Assembly (NCBI RefSeq): GCF_002242805.1
Contig: NZ_MCGQ01000013.1
Coordinates: forward strand, 470,150 to 534,149
Direction of reading: 5' to 3'
Source of the DNA: Streptomyces diastatochromogenes
GTDB lineage: Bacteria > Actinomycetota > Actinomycetes > Streptomycetales > Streptomycetaceae
Length of the DNA: 64,000 bases
The notes below the pieces were generated by a model. The model was given only the letters and a program-made list of their open reading frames with translations. It was not told the origin of the DNA and ran no database searches. The number at the start of each line of letters is the position of its first letter. The stretch's first letter is position 1. The position numbers and the translations under genes were made by a program. This document shows positions 50,010 to 60,214 of this stretch, piece by piece.

Positions 50010-51749
50010 ATGGCTCAGCCGCCCAACCAGCCGCCGCAGGGCGGCTTCGGACCGCCGCAGGACCAGCCGCCGACCGGCGGCTCCTTCGGCGCACCGCAGA
50101 ACCCGCCGCCTCCGCAGGGGCCTCCGCAGACCCCGCCGCAGCCGGGGTACGGCTACCCCCAGCAGCCCGGCCCGTACGGCCAGCCCGCCCAGCCGGGCCC
50201 CTACGGCCAGCAGCCGGGACCGTACGGCCAGCCGAACGCGTACGCTCCGCAGCCCCAGCCCGGCTACGGATATCCGCAGCAGCCGCCCCAGTTCCCGGGC
50301 GCGCCCGGCACCGGGCCCGGGAAGCCGGCGTCCAAGGGGAGGACGGCGCTGATCGTCGCTGCCGCGGTGGCCGCGCTGGCCGTCATCGGCGGCACCGTCT
50401 ACGCGGTCACGAGCGGCGACGGCGGTGACAAGAAGCCGGTCGCCCAGAAGAGCGACGACGGCAAGCAGTCCTCCGGCGCGCCGGTCAACCCCGGTGACGG
50501 CAGCGGCGACGGCGGTGCGGACCCGGAGAACCTCAACGCGGGCCGCAAGCCCGGCGAGGCGAAGGTGCTCTGGTACAAGACCGCACCCGACGCCCCCGGT
50601 TCCGGTGCCGACGCACCGGGCATGTGGATCACCGGCAAGACGGCGGTCAAGGCGGCGTACAAGCAGCTCGTCGCCTACAACGTCGGCAACGGCGACCCGA
50701 GCTGGGACCCGATCACCTTCCCGCAGAAGATCTGCGCGGTCACCTCACAGAAGTCCGCCGACGACAAGATCGTCGTGGCGTACATGAGCGGTGTCAGCGA
50801 CCGCGCCAAGTGCAACCAGATCCAGCAGATCGACCTGAACACCGGCAAGAAGGGCTGGAGCGGCGAGGTCGCCGACGGCGAGCTGTTCGACAGCGCGATC
50901 AGCATCGAACTGACCATCAGCGGAAAGACGCTGATGGTGGGCCGCTCGCAGTCGGGCACGGCGTACGACCTGGAGACCGGCCACAAGCTGTACGACAAGA
51001 AGAAGTACGGCACGAGCTGCTTCCCGACCGCGTTCGCGGGCGGCACGGGCCGGCTGGTCCAGGTGGCCTCCTGCGGCGCCGGCGGCAGCAACGCGCACGA
51101 CGAGATCCAGGAACTCGACCCGGCCAGCGGCAAGGTCAGGTGGACGCAGCCGGTCAAGAAGGGCTGGACGGTCGCGCGGACCTATTCCCTCGACCCGCTC
51201 GTGGTGTATCTGACCAACGAGAGCAAGAAGGCCTGGAACATCTCCACCTTCACCAAGAGCGGCAAGTTCCGCTCGGAGGTCAAGGTGAACGAGAAGTTCG
51301 CCCCGCGCTGCGGCTGGGCGGTCCTCGAACGCGACCTGCAGGGCTGCCAGGGCGTCGCCGTCGACGCCGACACGCTCTACCTGCCCACCGACACCACCAG
51401 CGGCGCCAACGAGATCGTCGCCGTCAGCCTGGCCGACGGCAAGGAGAAGTGGCGCGTCAAGTCCCCCGCGGACGAGTCGATGTCCCCGGTGAAGACCGAG
51501 GGCGGCAAGCTGATCGCGTATGTGCATCCGTCGTACGAGGCGGGCGGCCAGATCGTGTCGATCCCGACCACCGGCGGCTCGCACACCACGACCAGGTTGC
51601 TGCAGAACCCGGCGGGCACCGCGGAGATCGAGGACACCTTCTTCGACGGCGCCGTCGACTGGGCCGACGGGCGTTTCTTCATCTCCTCCACCCGGTTGTC
51701 CGGCAACGACGACTCGAAGGAGAAGCTGATGATGGCCTTCGGCAAGTGA
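50010..51749 (+). CDS. Pro/Gln-rich membrane-anchored PQQ-like beta-propeller protein
   Basis: A 579-residue protein. The first about 105 residues are a disordered Pro/Gln/Gly/Tyr tract with repeats such as Q-P-G-Y-G-Y-P-Q and G-P-Y-G-Q-P. A membrane helix follows at about 112-133 (T-A-L-I-V-A-A-A-V-A-A-L-A-V-I). The external part is a PQQ-like (quinoprotein-like) propeller with Cys residues that could form disulphides. No cofactor-binding or catalytic motif is recognised. ATG 50010 chosen over an in-frame GTG at 49986; GGGGG lies ten bases upstream. Tandem with a paralogue. Confidence 0.8.
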   Translation: MAQPPNQPPQGGFGPPQDQPPTGGSFGAPQNPPPPQGPPQTPPQPGYGYPQQPGPYGQPAQPGPYGQQPGPYGQPNAYAPQPQPGYGYPQQPPQFPGAPGTGPGKPASKGRTALIVAAAVAALAVIGGTVYAVTSGDGGDKKPVAQKSDDGKQSSGAPVNPGDGSGDGGADPENLNAGRKPGEAKVLWYKTAPDAPGSGADAPGMWITGKTAVKAAYKQLVAYNVGNGDPSWDPITFPQKICAVTSQKSADDKIVVAYMSGVSDRAKCNQIQQIDLNTGKKGWSGEVADGELFDSAISIELTISGKTLMVGRSQSGTAYDLETGHKLYDKKKYGTSCFPTAFAGGTGRLVQVASCGAGGSNAHDEIQELDPASGKVRWTQPVKKGWTVARTYSLDPLVVYLTNESKKAWNISTFTKSGKFRSEVKVNEKFAPRCGWAVLERDLQGCQGVAVDADTLYLPTDTTSGANEIVAVSLADGKEKWRVKSPADESMSPVKTEGGKLIAYVHPSYEAGGQIVSIPTTGGSHTTTRLLQNPAGTAEIEDTFFDGAVDWADGRFFISSTRLSGNDDSKEKLMMAFGK

Positions 51750-51816
51750 GTCCCGGCCCGTCTCCCGTCCTCCTTCCGCCGTCCGGCCCCGAGCGCTTCA
51801 CCGAGGTATCTCCGTC

Positions 51817-53571
51817 ATGACCCAGCCGCCGCCTCCGCCGAATCAACCGCCTCAGCAGCCCCCGCAGCAGGGCGGTTTCGGCCCGCCCCAGCCCCCGGCA
51901 CCTCAGCCTCAGCCCGGATACGGCTATCCCCAGGCACCCCAGCCGCCCCAGGCCCCCCAGCCCGGCTACGGATACCCCCAGGCCCCGCAGGCACCCCAGC
52001 CCCCGCAGCCGCCCCAGCCCGGCTACGGCTACCCCGGCGCGCAGCAGAACCCGTACACCCAGCCGGTCCCGCAGCAGGGTTACGGCTACCCGGGCGCTCC
52101 CACCGTGCCGATGTCGCCGCAGCCCGCGCAGCCCGGCGGCGGGAGGAACAACACCGCGCTCGTCATCATCGTCGCGGCGCTCGTCGTGATCGGTCTGATC
52201 GTCGGCGGCGGGGTCTGGTACGCCAAGTCCTCCGGGGACGACGGCAAGAAGGACGACAACGCTAGCTCCAGCGGGGGCACGGGCGGCAAGGACGGCTCCG
52301 GGGGCACGTCCGGGGGCGGCAAGGAGAAGGTGCCGGCGAACCCCGCCGCCAAGATCCTCTTCCAGGTCCCGCTGCCCAAGACGAACGACTCCGTGGTCAC
52401 CGCCGGCTCCTGGCTGACCGACACGGTGTACGCCAAGAGCGGGATCGCGGAGATCGTCGGCTACGACCCCGCCAAGGGCACCAAGCTGTGGACGCTGAAG
52501 CTGCCCGGCCCGGTGTGCACGGCCAGCAAGCACGCCACCGCGGACGGCAGAACGGCGATCGTCTTCCAGCCGAAGATGCCCGCGAAGAACTCCTTCGCGG
52601 GATGCAGCCAGGTCGCGGCCGTCGACCTCACCAAGGGCACCAAGCTGTGGACGAAGACGGTCAAGGCCGGCGACTCCGTGGTCAACCTGGAGAACGTGAC
52701 GGTCTCTCAGCACACCGTCGCGGTCGGCAGCACCAGCGGCGGTGCCGCGTTCGACATCGACTCCGGCAAGTCGCTGTGGCAGCCGAAGCCGACGGACTCC
52801 TGCTACGACGCCGGGTACGGCGGCGGCGCCAAGCTGGTCGCGGTGCGCAAGTGCGGCAGCTACGGCAGCCGTGAGCTGCACATCCAGACCATCGACCCGA
52901 CCTCCGGGAAGGTGATCTCCGACTACAAGATGGCCACGGGCATCGAGTACGCCAGCGTCGTCTCGACCGACCCGCTGGTGGTGGCCGCCGACGTCGGCGA
53001 CAGCGCGGGCGACGGCAGCGGCATCTCGGACTACTTCTCCATCGACAACAAGACCGGCAAGCTGCTCACCCGTATCTCCGCGCCCGGCGACACCTACGCC
53101 GGCCGCTGCGACGGCATCAGCCGCGTCGAGGACTGCAAGGAGGTCGTCGCGGGGGCCGGCAAGCTGTACGTGCCGACCGAGGAGCACGACGGCACGGGCC
53201 AGTCCAGCAAGACCAACGAGATCGTCGCCTTCGACCTGGCCACCGGCAAGCAGACCGGCCAGCGCGCCGAGGCCGGCGACGGCTACACGATCACCCCGCT
53301 GCGCATGGACGGCGCCAACCTGCTCGCCTACAAGCAGCCGCCGTACGACAAGGGCGGCCAGGTCGTCAGCATCGACGGCGGCTCCTTCAAGGCGACCGAG
53401 CTGCTGGAGAACCCGGCCGCGGGGGACGCGCGGCAGGCGGAGTCCACGTTGCTCCCGGACTCCGCGGAGATCCTGTACGGGCAGGGCCGGCTGTTCATGT
53501 CGGCCGTGTACGCGCACAAGGTGTCGTACGGCAAGGAGTATCTGCTGCTCGCGTTCGGCGCGGGCGGCTGA
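51817..53571 (+). CDS. Pro/Gln-rich membrane-anchored PQQ-like beta-propeller protein, paralogue
   Basis: A 584-residue paralogue of the preceding protein with the same order: Pro/Gln-rich repeats (P-G-Y-G-Y-P-Q-A-P-Q), membrane helix at about 111-133, Gly/Ser spacer and a propeller ending in E-Y-L-L-L-A-F-G. The disordered tract is probably cytoplasmic and may bind partners or the inner membrane face; the propeller faces outward. Sixty-seven bases separate the genes. A strong terminator follows. Function unknown; both copies appear intact. Confidence 0.8.
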   Translation: MTQPPPPPNQPPQQPPQQGGFGPPQPPAPQPQPGYGYPQAPQPPQAPQPGYGYPQAPQAPQPPQPPQPGYGYPGAQQNPYTQPVPQQGYGYPGAPTVPMSPQPAQPGGGRNNTALVIIVAALVVIGLIVGGGVWYAKSSGDDGKKDDNASSSGGTGGKDGSGGTSGGGKEKVPANPAAKILFQVPLPKTNDSVVTAGSWLTDTVYAKSGIAEIVGYDPAKGTKLWTLKLPGPVCTASKHATADGRTAIVFQPKMPAKNSFAGCSQVAAVDLTKGTKLWTKTVKAGDSVVNLENVTVSQHTVAVGSTSGGAAFDIDSGKSLWQPKPTDSCYDAGYGGGAKLVAVRKCGSYGSRELHIQTIDPTSGKVISDYKMATGIEYASVVSTDPLVVAADVGDSAGDGSGISDYFSIDNKTGKLLTRISAPGDTYAGRCDGISRVEDCKEVVAGAGKLYVPTEEHDGTGQSSKTNEIVAFDLATGKQTGQRAEAGDGYTITPLRMDGANLLAYKQPPYDKGGQVVSIDGGSFKATELLENPAAGDARQAESTLLPDSAEILYGQGRLFMSAVYAHKVSYGKEYLLLAFGAGG

Positions 53572-53579
53572 TCGCACGC

Positions 53580-53658
53580 CCCCGAGCGCTTCAGAGCGCC
53601 CGGGGTGAATGCCAGGTATTACCAGGGAGTGCCCCGGATTTCGTCGATCCGGGGCACT
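53580..53658 (+). terminator. Tandem hairpin terminator after the propeller genes
   Basis: The first stem pairs CCCCG-A-GCGCT (53580-53590) with AGCGC-C-CGGGG (53595-53605) over a four-base loop. The second is a perfect twelve-base stem, AGTGCCCCGGAT (53628-53639) with ATCCGGGGCACT (53647-53658), over a seven-base loop and followed by TCTCCTT. This is the clearest terminator in the window. Confidence 0.85.
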
Positions 53659-53710
53659 TCTCCTTCATAGGGGCAGCGCGACGTCGAACAAGCGTGTAGC
53701 TTCCGGGGGC

Positions 53711-53767
53711 ATGAAGGCAGCGGAGCCGGGGGGCCCTCTGTCGTGGTGGACCGGTGGGCGTCCATAG
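53711..53767 (+). CDS. Possible 18-codon leader peptide with tandem Trp codons
   Basis: A short frame of 18 codons beginning ATGAAGGCAGCGGAG and ending TAG, with two adjacent TGG (Trp) codons near its end. TAGCTT lies eight bases before the ATG, so it might be the leaderless start of the transcript of the next gene (response regulator at 53803). It could act as a translated leader. No comparison was possible, so this may be chance. Confidence 0.3.
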   Translation: MKAAEPGGPLSWWTGGRP

Positions 53768-53802
53768 TGGGGCATCCATAAGGGGGACTGGGGGGTTGCT
53801 CT

Positions 53803-54495
53803 ATGGGAGTGCGGCTCATGGTCGTCGACGACCATCGCCTGCTCGCGGAGGCGTTGGCGTCGGCGCTGAAGCTGCGCGGGCACCGGGTGCTGGCGGCGGC
53901 GGCGCCGGTCGCGGGCGCGGCGGATCTGGTGATCGCGCGGGCGCCGGAGGTGTGCCTGCTGGGGACGGCGGGGCCGGCCGAGCCGGGGGCCTTCGACCCG
54001 GTGGTGAAGATCAAGCGGGACCGTCCGCAGGTGGCGGTGCTGGTGCTGGGTCCGGTGCCCTCGCCGCGAGGTATCGCGGCGGCCTTCGCGGCGGGGGCCT
54101 CCGGCTATGTACGGCACGATGAGCGCATCGAGGGCGTCGAGCGGGCCATCATGAAGGCCCGGGCGGGGGAGGCGGCGGTGGCGCCGCAGCTGCTGCAGGG
54201 TGCCTTCGGTGAGCTGCTGAACCCTGCGGCCCAGCCCGACGACGAGGGGCAGCGGCTGCTGCAGATGCTGACGCCGCGGGAGGTGGAGGTGCTGGTCAGA
54301 GTCGCCGACGGGGAGGACACCCGCCTGATCGCGGCCGGCATGGGCATCGCACCGAGCACAGCGCGTACCCATGTGCAGCGGGTGCTGATGAAACTGGGCG
54401 TGGGTTCTCGTTTGGAGGCGGCGGCGTTGGCTGCGCGCACGGGGTTGCTGGACCGTGCGGGCCCGCTGATGGATTCGGCGGGGCCGGAACTGTAG
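53803..54495 (+). CDS. Orphan NarL/LuxR-type response regulator lacking the phospho-acceptor Asp
   Basis: A 230-residue regulator: receiver-like domain (about 1-120) and LuxR-type helix-turn-helix (about 163-225; L-T-P-R-E-V-E-V-L-V-R-V-A, S-T-A-R-T-H-V-Q-R-V-L). D9 and D10 are kept, but the phosphorylation position is Gly (V-C-L-L-G54). It cannot be phosphorylated in the standard way and may respond to a ligand or partner. No kinase nearby. ATG 53803 lies after a G-run. Converges with the small symporter-partner gene across a repeat element. Confidence 0.85.
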   Translation: MGVRLMVVDDHRLLAEALASALKLRGHRVLAAAAPVAGAADLVIARAPEVCLLGTAGPAEPGAFDPVVKIKRDRPQVAVLVLGPVPSPRGIAAAFAAGASGYVRHDERIEGVERAIMKARAGEAAVAPQLLQGAFGELLNPAAQPDDEGQRLLQMLTPREVEVLVRVADGEDTRLIAAGMGIAPSTARTHVQRVLMKLGVGSRLEAAALAARTGLLDRAGPLMDSAGPEL

Positions 54496-54532
54496 CCGGG
54501 CGGGGGTGGACGCGCTCACCGGCGCCGGCCGG

Positions 54533-54583
54533 GTGCCGCTGCGCCCACCCGTGCCGCCCCAGCGGCACGACTGCCCGCAGCTA
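54533..54583. repeat. Dispersed intergenic repeat copy
   Basis: About 50 bases between two convergent genes match, as the reverse complement, the elements at 42,850-42,880 and 42,912-42,994. It begins GTGCCGCTGCGCCCACCC and ends GACTGCCCGCAGCTA. It holds its own inverted repeat, GTGCCGC with GCGGCAC, and could end both transcripts. Such elements are scattered in Streptomyces chromosomes. Confidence 0.75.
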
Positions 54584-54589
54584 CGTGGG

Positions 54590-54940
54590 CTACTCCTTAT
54601 TCTCCTTCTCCTCCGGCAACCCCTCCGGAGGAAGGGACGGCGGAGTGGGGCGGAGCTTCAGCCAGGCCAGGAAGAAGATGCCCAGGAGCAGCATGCCGAT
54701 GCCGGTCCACAGGTTGATGTTGATGCCCTGGGCCTTGTCGATCTCGGCCTGGGAGTCGGTGATGCCGGTGATGGTGACGATGACGCCGTAGAGCACGAAG
54801 AGGCCGCCGATGATGCGGCGCAGGTCGAAGATGCGGGCCGCGGTCGCGGACTTGCCCTCCAGCTCGGTGACTTCCCGCTGGACGTCCTCCTCGGAGTAGT
54901 GGAAGTGCTCGTGCTCGTGACGGCGAGAGTGCTCGCTCAT
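54590..54940 (-). CDS. Small two-helix membrane protein, symporter partner
   Basis: A 116-residue protein with a His-rich start (R-R-H-E-H-E-H-F-H), an acidic stretch, and two membrane helices (F-V-L-Y-G-V-I-V-T-I-T-G-I and I-G-M-L-L-L-G-I-F-F-L-A). It begins 21 bases after the symporter stop, on the same strand, preceded by GGGAGGATGAGGAAA. Probably an accessory subunit or regulator of the symporter; the N-terminus could bind a metal ion. Not otherwise recognised. Confidence 0.7.
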   Translation of the reverse strand: MSEHSRRHEHEHFHYSEEDVQREVTELEGKSATAARIFDLRRIIGGLFVLYGVIVTITGITDSQAEIDKAQGININLWTGIGMLLLGIFFLAWLKLRPTPPSLPPEGLPEEKENKE

Positions 54941-54961
54941 GGTTTCCTCATCCTCCCGCGG

Positions 54962-56653
54962 TCAGAACGAGAACGGGATGTAGCAGGCGGCGGCCAGGAC
55001 GACCGCGCCCCAGCCCAGCAGGGCCGGCTTGCGGTACCAGGCCTCGTCGCCGGGGGCGGGTGGTTCGGCCATGCCGGGGGAGCGGGTGCCGTAGACCAGG
55101 CCCCGCAGTTCCTCGGCCGGCTTCGGGCTGGTGAACAGGGACACGGCGAACATGACGACCGCGCCGGCGACGAAGCCCGCGATCGCGGAGACGAAGTTGG
55201 CGCCCTGGTCGGAGGGGATCGCGATGATGCCCTTCTTGTAGAAGACGAAGTAGTTGACCATCGCGGTGACGGTGCCGGCGAGCAGCCCCCAGAAGCCGGA
55301 CTTGGCGGACGCGCGCTTCCAGAACATGCCGACGATGAAGACGACGAACATCGGCACGTTGAAGAAGGAGAACAGCGTCTGCAGGTAGGCCATGATGTTC
55401 GAGAACGACGAGGCCAGGAACGCCGTGCCGATGGAGGCGACGACGCCGACCGCGGTGATCAGCCGGCCGAAGCGGACGTAGTACGAGTCCTCGCGGCCGC
55501 GCACGACGTAGCGGCCCCAGATGTCGTTGGTGAACACCGTGTTGAACGACGACACGTTGGCGGCCATGCCGGCCATGAACGCGGCGAGCAGGCCGGTGAC
55601 CGCGATGCCGAGCACACCGTTGGGCAGCAGCTCCTGCATCAGGAAGGGGATGGCGTCGTTGTACTGGTAGCCGGAGGCGGGGGTGCCGAAGTGCGGGATG
55701 AGCGCGGCGGCGACCAGGCCCGGGATCATCACCAGGAAGACGATGAAGATCTTCGGGTAGGCGGCGATCAGCGGGGTGCGCTGGGAGGCGGAGAGGTTCT
55801 TCGCGGACAGCGCGCGCTGCACCTCGGCGAAGTTGGTCGTCCAGTAGCCGAAGGAGAGCACGAAGCCGAGGCCGAGGACGATGGTGAGCCAGTTGGCGCC
55901 CAGCGGGTTGGTGCTGCCGATGCCGGTGCCGCCCCAGGCGGTGGTGAAGTCCGGGCCGTGGGTGGCGGTGAGCTTGTCGGTCAGGCCGCTCCAGCCGCCG
56001 ACCTTCTTCAGGCCGAGGACGGTGATCGGGATGAGGGCGGCGAGGATCACGAAGAACTGCAGGACCTCGTTGTAGATCGCCGAGGACAGGCCGCCCAGCG
56101 TGATGTACGCGAGCACGAAGGCGCCGGCGACCACGATGGCCACCCACTGCGGCCAGCCGAGCAGGGCCTCGACGACGATCGCGAGGGCGTACAGGTTGAC
56201 ACCGGCGATCAGGATGGCCGCGAAGGCGAACAGGATCGAACTGAGCAGGTGGGCGCCCCGGTCGAAGCGCAGCAGCAGGAACTCGGGGACCGAGCGGACC
56301 TTGCTGCCGTAGTAGAAGGGCATCATCACGAGGCCCAGGAAGACCATGGCGGGGATGGCGCCGATCCAGTACCAGTGCACGGTGTACGCGCCGTACTGGG
56401 CGCTGTTCGCGGCCATGCCCAGGATCTCCGTGGCCGCCAGGTTCGCGGAGATGAAGGCGAGGCCGGTGATCCAGGCGGGCAGCGAGCGTCCGGAGAGGAA
56501 GAAGTCGAGGCTGGTCTTCACCGAGCGGCGGGCCGCGAAGCCGATGCCGAGGACGACGACGAAGTAGATCGCCAGGATCGTGTAGTCCAGCCCGTTCGTG
56601 GGGAGCCGTAGCTCCGCCGCCAGTTCTGTGGGGGCATATGTGGGGGTTTGCAT
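54962..56653 (-). CDS. Sodium:solute symporter (SSS family), probable galactose/sugar uptake
   Basis: A 563-residue membrane protein with about 13-14 helices and SSS-family signatures: S-G-R-S-L-P-A-W-I-T-G-L-A-F-I-S-A-N-L, G-G-L-S-S-A-I-Y-N-E-V-L-Q-F-F and F-M-A-G-M-A-A-N-V-S-S-F-N-T-V-F. It uses the sodium gradient to bring in solutes. The sequence is closest to SglT-like sugar symporters, and it is divergent from galT-galE-galK, so galactose is a likely substrate. Followed by the small partner gene. Confidence 0.85.
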   Translation of the reverse strand: MQTPTYAPTELAAELRLPTNGLDYTILAIYFVVVLGIGFAARRSVKTSLDFFLSGRSLPAWITGLAFISANLAATEILGMAANSAQYGAYTVHWYWIGAIPAMVFLGLVMMPFYYGSKVRSVPEFLLLRFDRGAHLLSSILFAFAAILIAGVNLYALAIVVEALLGWPQWVAIVVAGAFVLAYITLGGLSSAIYNEVLQFFVILAALIPITVLGLKKVGGWSGLTDKLTATHGPDFTTAWGGTGIGSTNPLGANWLTIVLGLGFVLSFGYWTTNFAEVQRALSAKNLSASQRTPLIAAYPKIFIVFLVMIPGLVAAALIPHFGTPASGYQYNDAIPFLMQELLPNGVLGIAVTGLLAAFMAGMAANVSSFNTVFTNDIWGRYVVRGREDSYYVRFGRLITAVGVVASIGTAFLASSFSNIMAYLQTLFSFFNVPMFVVFIVGMFWKRASAKSGFWGLLAGTVTAMVNYFVFYKKGIIAIPSDQGANFVSAIAGFVAGAVVMFAVSLFTSPKPAEELRGLVYGTRSPGMAEPPAPGDEAWYRKPALLGWGAVVLAAACYIPFSF

Positions 56654-56849
56654 GAGAACTCGCTTCGTCGCGTGAACTGATCCAGGGCGGAACCTATGCC
56701 TCCGCGTTCAGCAATTGAACACTTCTGTTGATGTCCTTTGTTTGATTGTGATGGTCCAGGGTGTTGTCGGGTTGTGGTCTGTTATGTTTGATTGTGTTGA
56801 GTGATTGGGTGCGGGACACACCCCTGGTGGGCTGAACAAGGAGTCCGGC
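56654..56849. promoter_or_regulatory. Galactose divergent promoter region with repeated TTTGATTGTG
   Basis: A 196-base region rich in A and T compared with the rest. TTTGATTGTG occurs twice in direct orientation (56741-56750 and 56787-56796), each preceded by TG or ATG, 46 bases apart. GTTCA-GCAAT-TGAAC at 56706-56720 is an inverted repeat. Direct repeats of this kind fit a DeoR-type repressor operator. From memory, Streptomyces galP1 is galactose-inducible and glucose-sensitive with a complex operator. No regulator gene lies nearby. Confidence 0.7.
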
Positions 56850-57911
56850 GTGAAGAAGACCTCGACCCTGCTGGCCGACGGTCGTGAGCTGATCTACTAC
56901 GACCTTCGGGACGACACCGTGCGGGACGCCGTCGACCGCCGCCCGCTGGACCGTACGATCACCACGTCCGAGGTCCGCCGCGATGTGCTGCTCGGCGACT
57001 CGGTGGCGATCGCCTCCCACCGGCAGGGCCGCACCTACCATCCGCCGGCCGACGAGTGCCCGCTGTGCCCCACGCAGGGCGAGCGGCTGAGCGAGATCCC
57101 GGACTCCTCGTACGACGCCGTCGTCTTCGAGAACCGCTTCCCCTCGCTGGCCGGCGACTCCGGCCGCTGCGAGGTCGTCTGCTTCACCTCCGACCACGAC
57201 GCCTCCTTCGCCGACCTCACCGAGGAGCAGGCCCGCCTGGTGCTGGACGCCTGGACGGACCGCACCTCGGAGCTGTCGCATCTGCCCTCCGTCGAGCAGG
57301 TGTTCTGTTTCGAGAACCGGGGTGAAGAGATCGGCGTGACCCTCGGACACCCGCACGGTCAGATCTACGCCTACCCCTTCACCACGCCCCGCACCGCGCT
57401 GATGCTCCGCTCGCTCGCCGCCCACAAGGAGGCGACCGGCGGGGAGAACCTGTTCGACGCCATCGTGGAACAGGAACTCGCCGGGGAGCGGGTCGTCCTT
57501 GAGGGTGAACACTGGGTGGCCTTCGTGCCCTATGCGGCGCACTGGCCGTACGAGGTCCACCTGTACCCGAAGCGCCGCGTCCCCGATCTGCTCGCGCTCG
57601 ACGAGGCGGCACGCACAGAATTCCCCCAGATCTATCTGGAACTCTTGAGGCGCTTCGACCGGATCTTCGGCGAAGGTGAGCCCCCCACGCCCTACATCGC
57701 GGCCTGGCACCAGGCCCCGTTCGGCGCGCTGGAGGAGTTCGACGGTGTGACGCGGGACGATTTCGCGCTCCACCTCGAGCTTTTCACCATCCGCCGCACT
57801 TCCGGCAAGCTGAAGTTTCTCGCGGGTTCCGAGTCCGGCATGAGCGTGTTCATCAACGACGTGCCGCCGGAGCGCGCGGCCGAGCGACTGCGAGAGGTAG
57901 CGAGTTCATGA
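56850..57911 (+). CDS. galT: Galactose-1-phosphate uridylyltransferase
   Basis: A 353-residue GalT with the zinc site C-P-L-C-P-T-Q-G-E-R and the catalytic H-P-H-G-Q motif. It swaps UMP between UDP-glucose and galactose-1-phosphate in the Leloir pathway. The GTG at 56850 follows AAGGAG; an upstream in-frame GTG at 56805 has no ribosome site. First gene of the gal operon; its stop overlaps the galE start (ATGA). Confidence 0.96.
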   Translation: MKKTSTLLADGRELIYYDLRDDTVRDAVDRRPLDRTITTSEVRRDVLLGDSVAIASHRQGRTYHPPADECPLCPTQGERLSEIPDSSYDAVVFENRFPSLAGDSGRCEVVCFTSDHDASFADLTEEQARLVLDAWTDRTSELSHLPSVEQVFCFENRGEEIGVTLGHPHGQIYAYPFTTPRTALMLRSLAAHKEATGGENLFDAIVEQELAGERVVLEGEHWVAFVPYAAHWPYEVHLYPKRRVPDLLALDEAARTEFPQIYLELLRRFDRIFGEGEPPTPYIAAWHQAPFGALEEFDGVTRDDFALHLELFTIRRTSGKLKFLAGSESGMSVFINDVPPERAAERLREVASS

Positions 57912-58878
57912 AGTACCTGGTGACGGGTGGGGCGGGGTACGTCGGCAGCGTGGTCGCCCAGCACCTGCTGGAGGCCGGCCACGAGGTCACCGTCCTCGAC
58001 AACCTCTCCACGGGTTTCCGCGAGGGCGTGCCCGCCGGTGCCGCCTTCGTCGAGGGCGACATCCGCGACGCCGCCAAGTGGCTCGACGCCTCCTACGACG
58101 GCGTGCTGCACTTCGCCGCCTCCTCGCAGGTCGGCGAGTCGGTGGTGAAGCCCGAGAAGTACTGGGACAACAACGTGGCCGGCTCCATGGCCCTGCTCGG
58201 CGCGATGCGCGAGGCGGGCGTCCGCAAGCTGGTCTTCTCCTCCACGGCGGCCACCTACGGCGAGCCGGAGCAGGTCCCGATCGTGGAGAGCGCCCCGACG
58301 AAGCCGACCAACCCCTACGGCGCCACCAAGCTCGCCGTCGACCACATGATCACCAGCGAGGCGAACGCCCACGGCCTGGCCGCGGTGTCCCTGCGCTACT
58401 TCAACGTGGCCGGCGCCTACGGGGCGTACGGCGAGCGCCACGACCCCGAGTCGCACCTGATCCCGCTGGTCCTCCAGGTGGCCCAGGGCCGCCGCGACGC
58501 GATCTCGATCTACGGCGACGACTACGCGACCCCCGACGGCACCTGCGTCCGCGACTACATCCACGTCGCGGACCTGGCGGAGGCCCACCTGCTGGCCCTG
58601 ACGGCAGCGCAGCCGGGCGAGCACCTGATCTGCAACCTCGGCAACGGCAGCGGCTTCTCCGTCCGCGAGGTCATCGACACCGTCCGCAAGGTCACCGGTC
58701 ACCCGATCCCCGAGGTGGTCGCACCGCGCCGCGGCGGGGACCCGGCGGTCCTGGTCGCCTCGGCGGACACGGCCCGCGAGAAGCTGGGCTGGAACCCGTC
58801 CCGCGCGGACCTCGCGGGGATCGTCGCGGACGCGTGGGAGTTCACGCGGCACATCGAGAAGTCTGCAAGGGAGCAGTA

Positions 58879-58879
<1 letters not shown>
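57908..58879 (+). CDS. galE: UDP-glucose 4-epimerase
   Basis: A 323-residue extended SDR enzyme: V-T-G-G-A-G-Y-V-G-S binds NAD, and the catalytic set is S-S-T-A-A-T-Y-G with Y-G-A-T-K. It interconverts UDP-galactose and UDP-glucose. Overlaps galT and galK, giving a coupled galT-galE-galK operon. Confidence 0.96.
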
Positions 58880-60033
<1,154 letters not shown>

Positions 60034-60214
60034 CGGCATCGGTTCCCGCGGCCCACACCGGCCCCGTACGCGATCGACGTGTACGGGGCCGGTGTCGTCG
60101 TTCCCCGGCCCCGGCCGAACTGCCGAGCCCCCGCAGGGCACTTGGGAGTGGCCGGTAATGTACATGGCCATCACCGCAGCGCCGGTGCACCAGGAGACAC
60201 GGGGGAGAACACCT

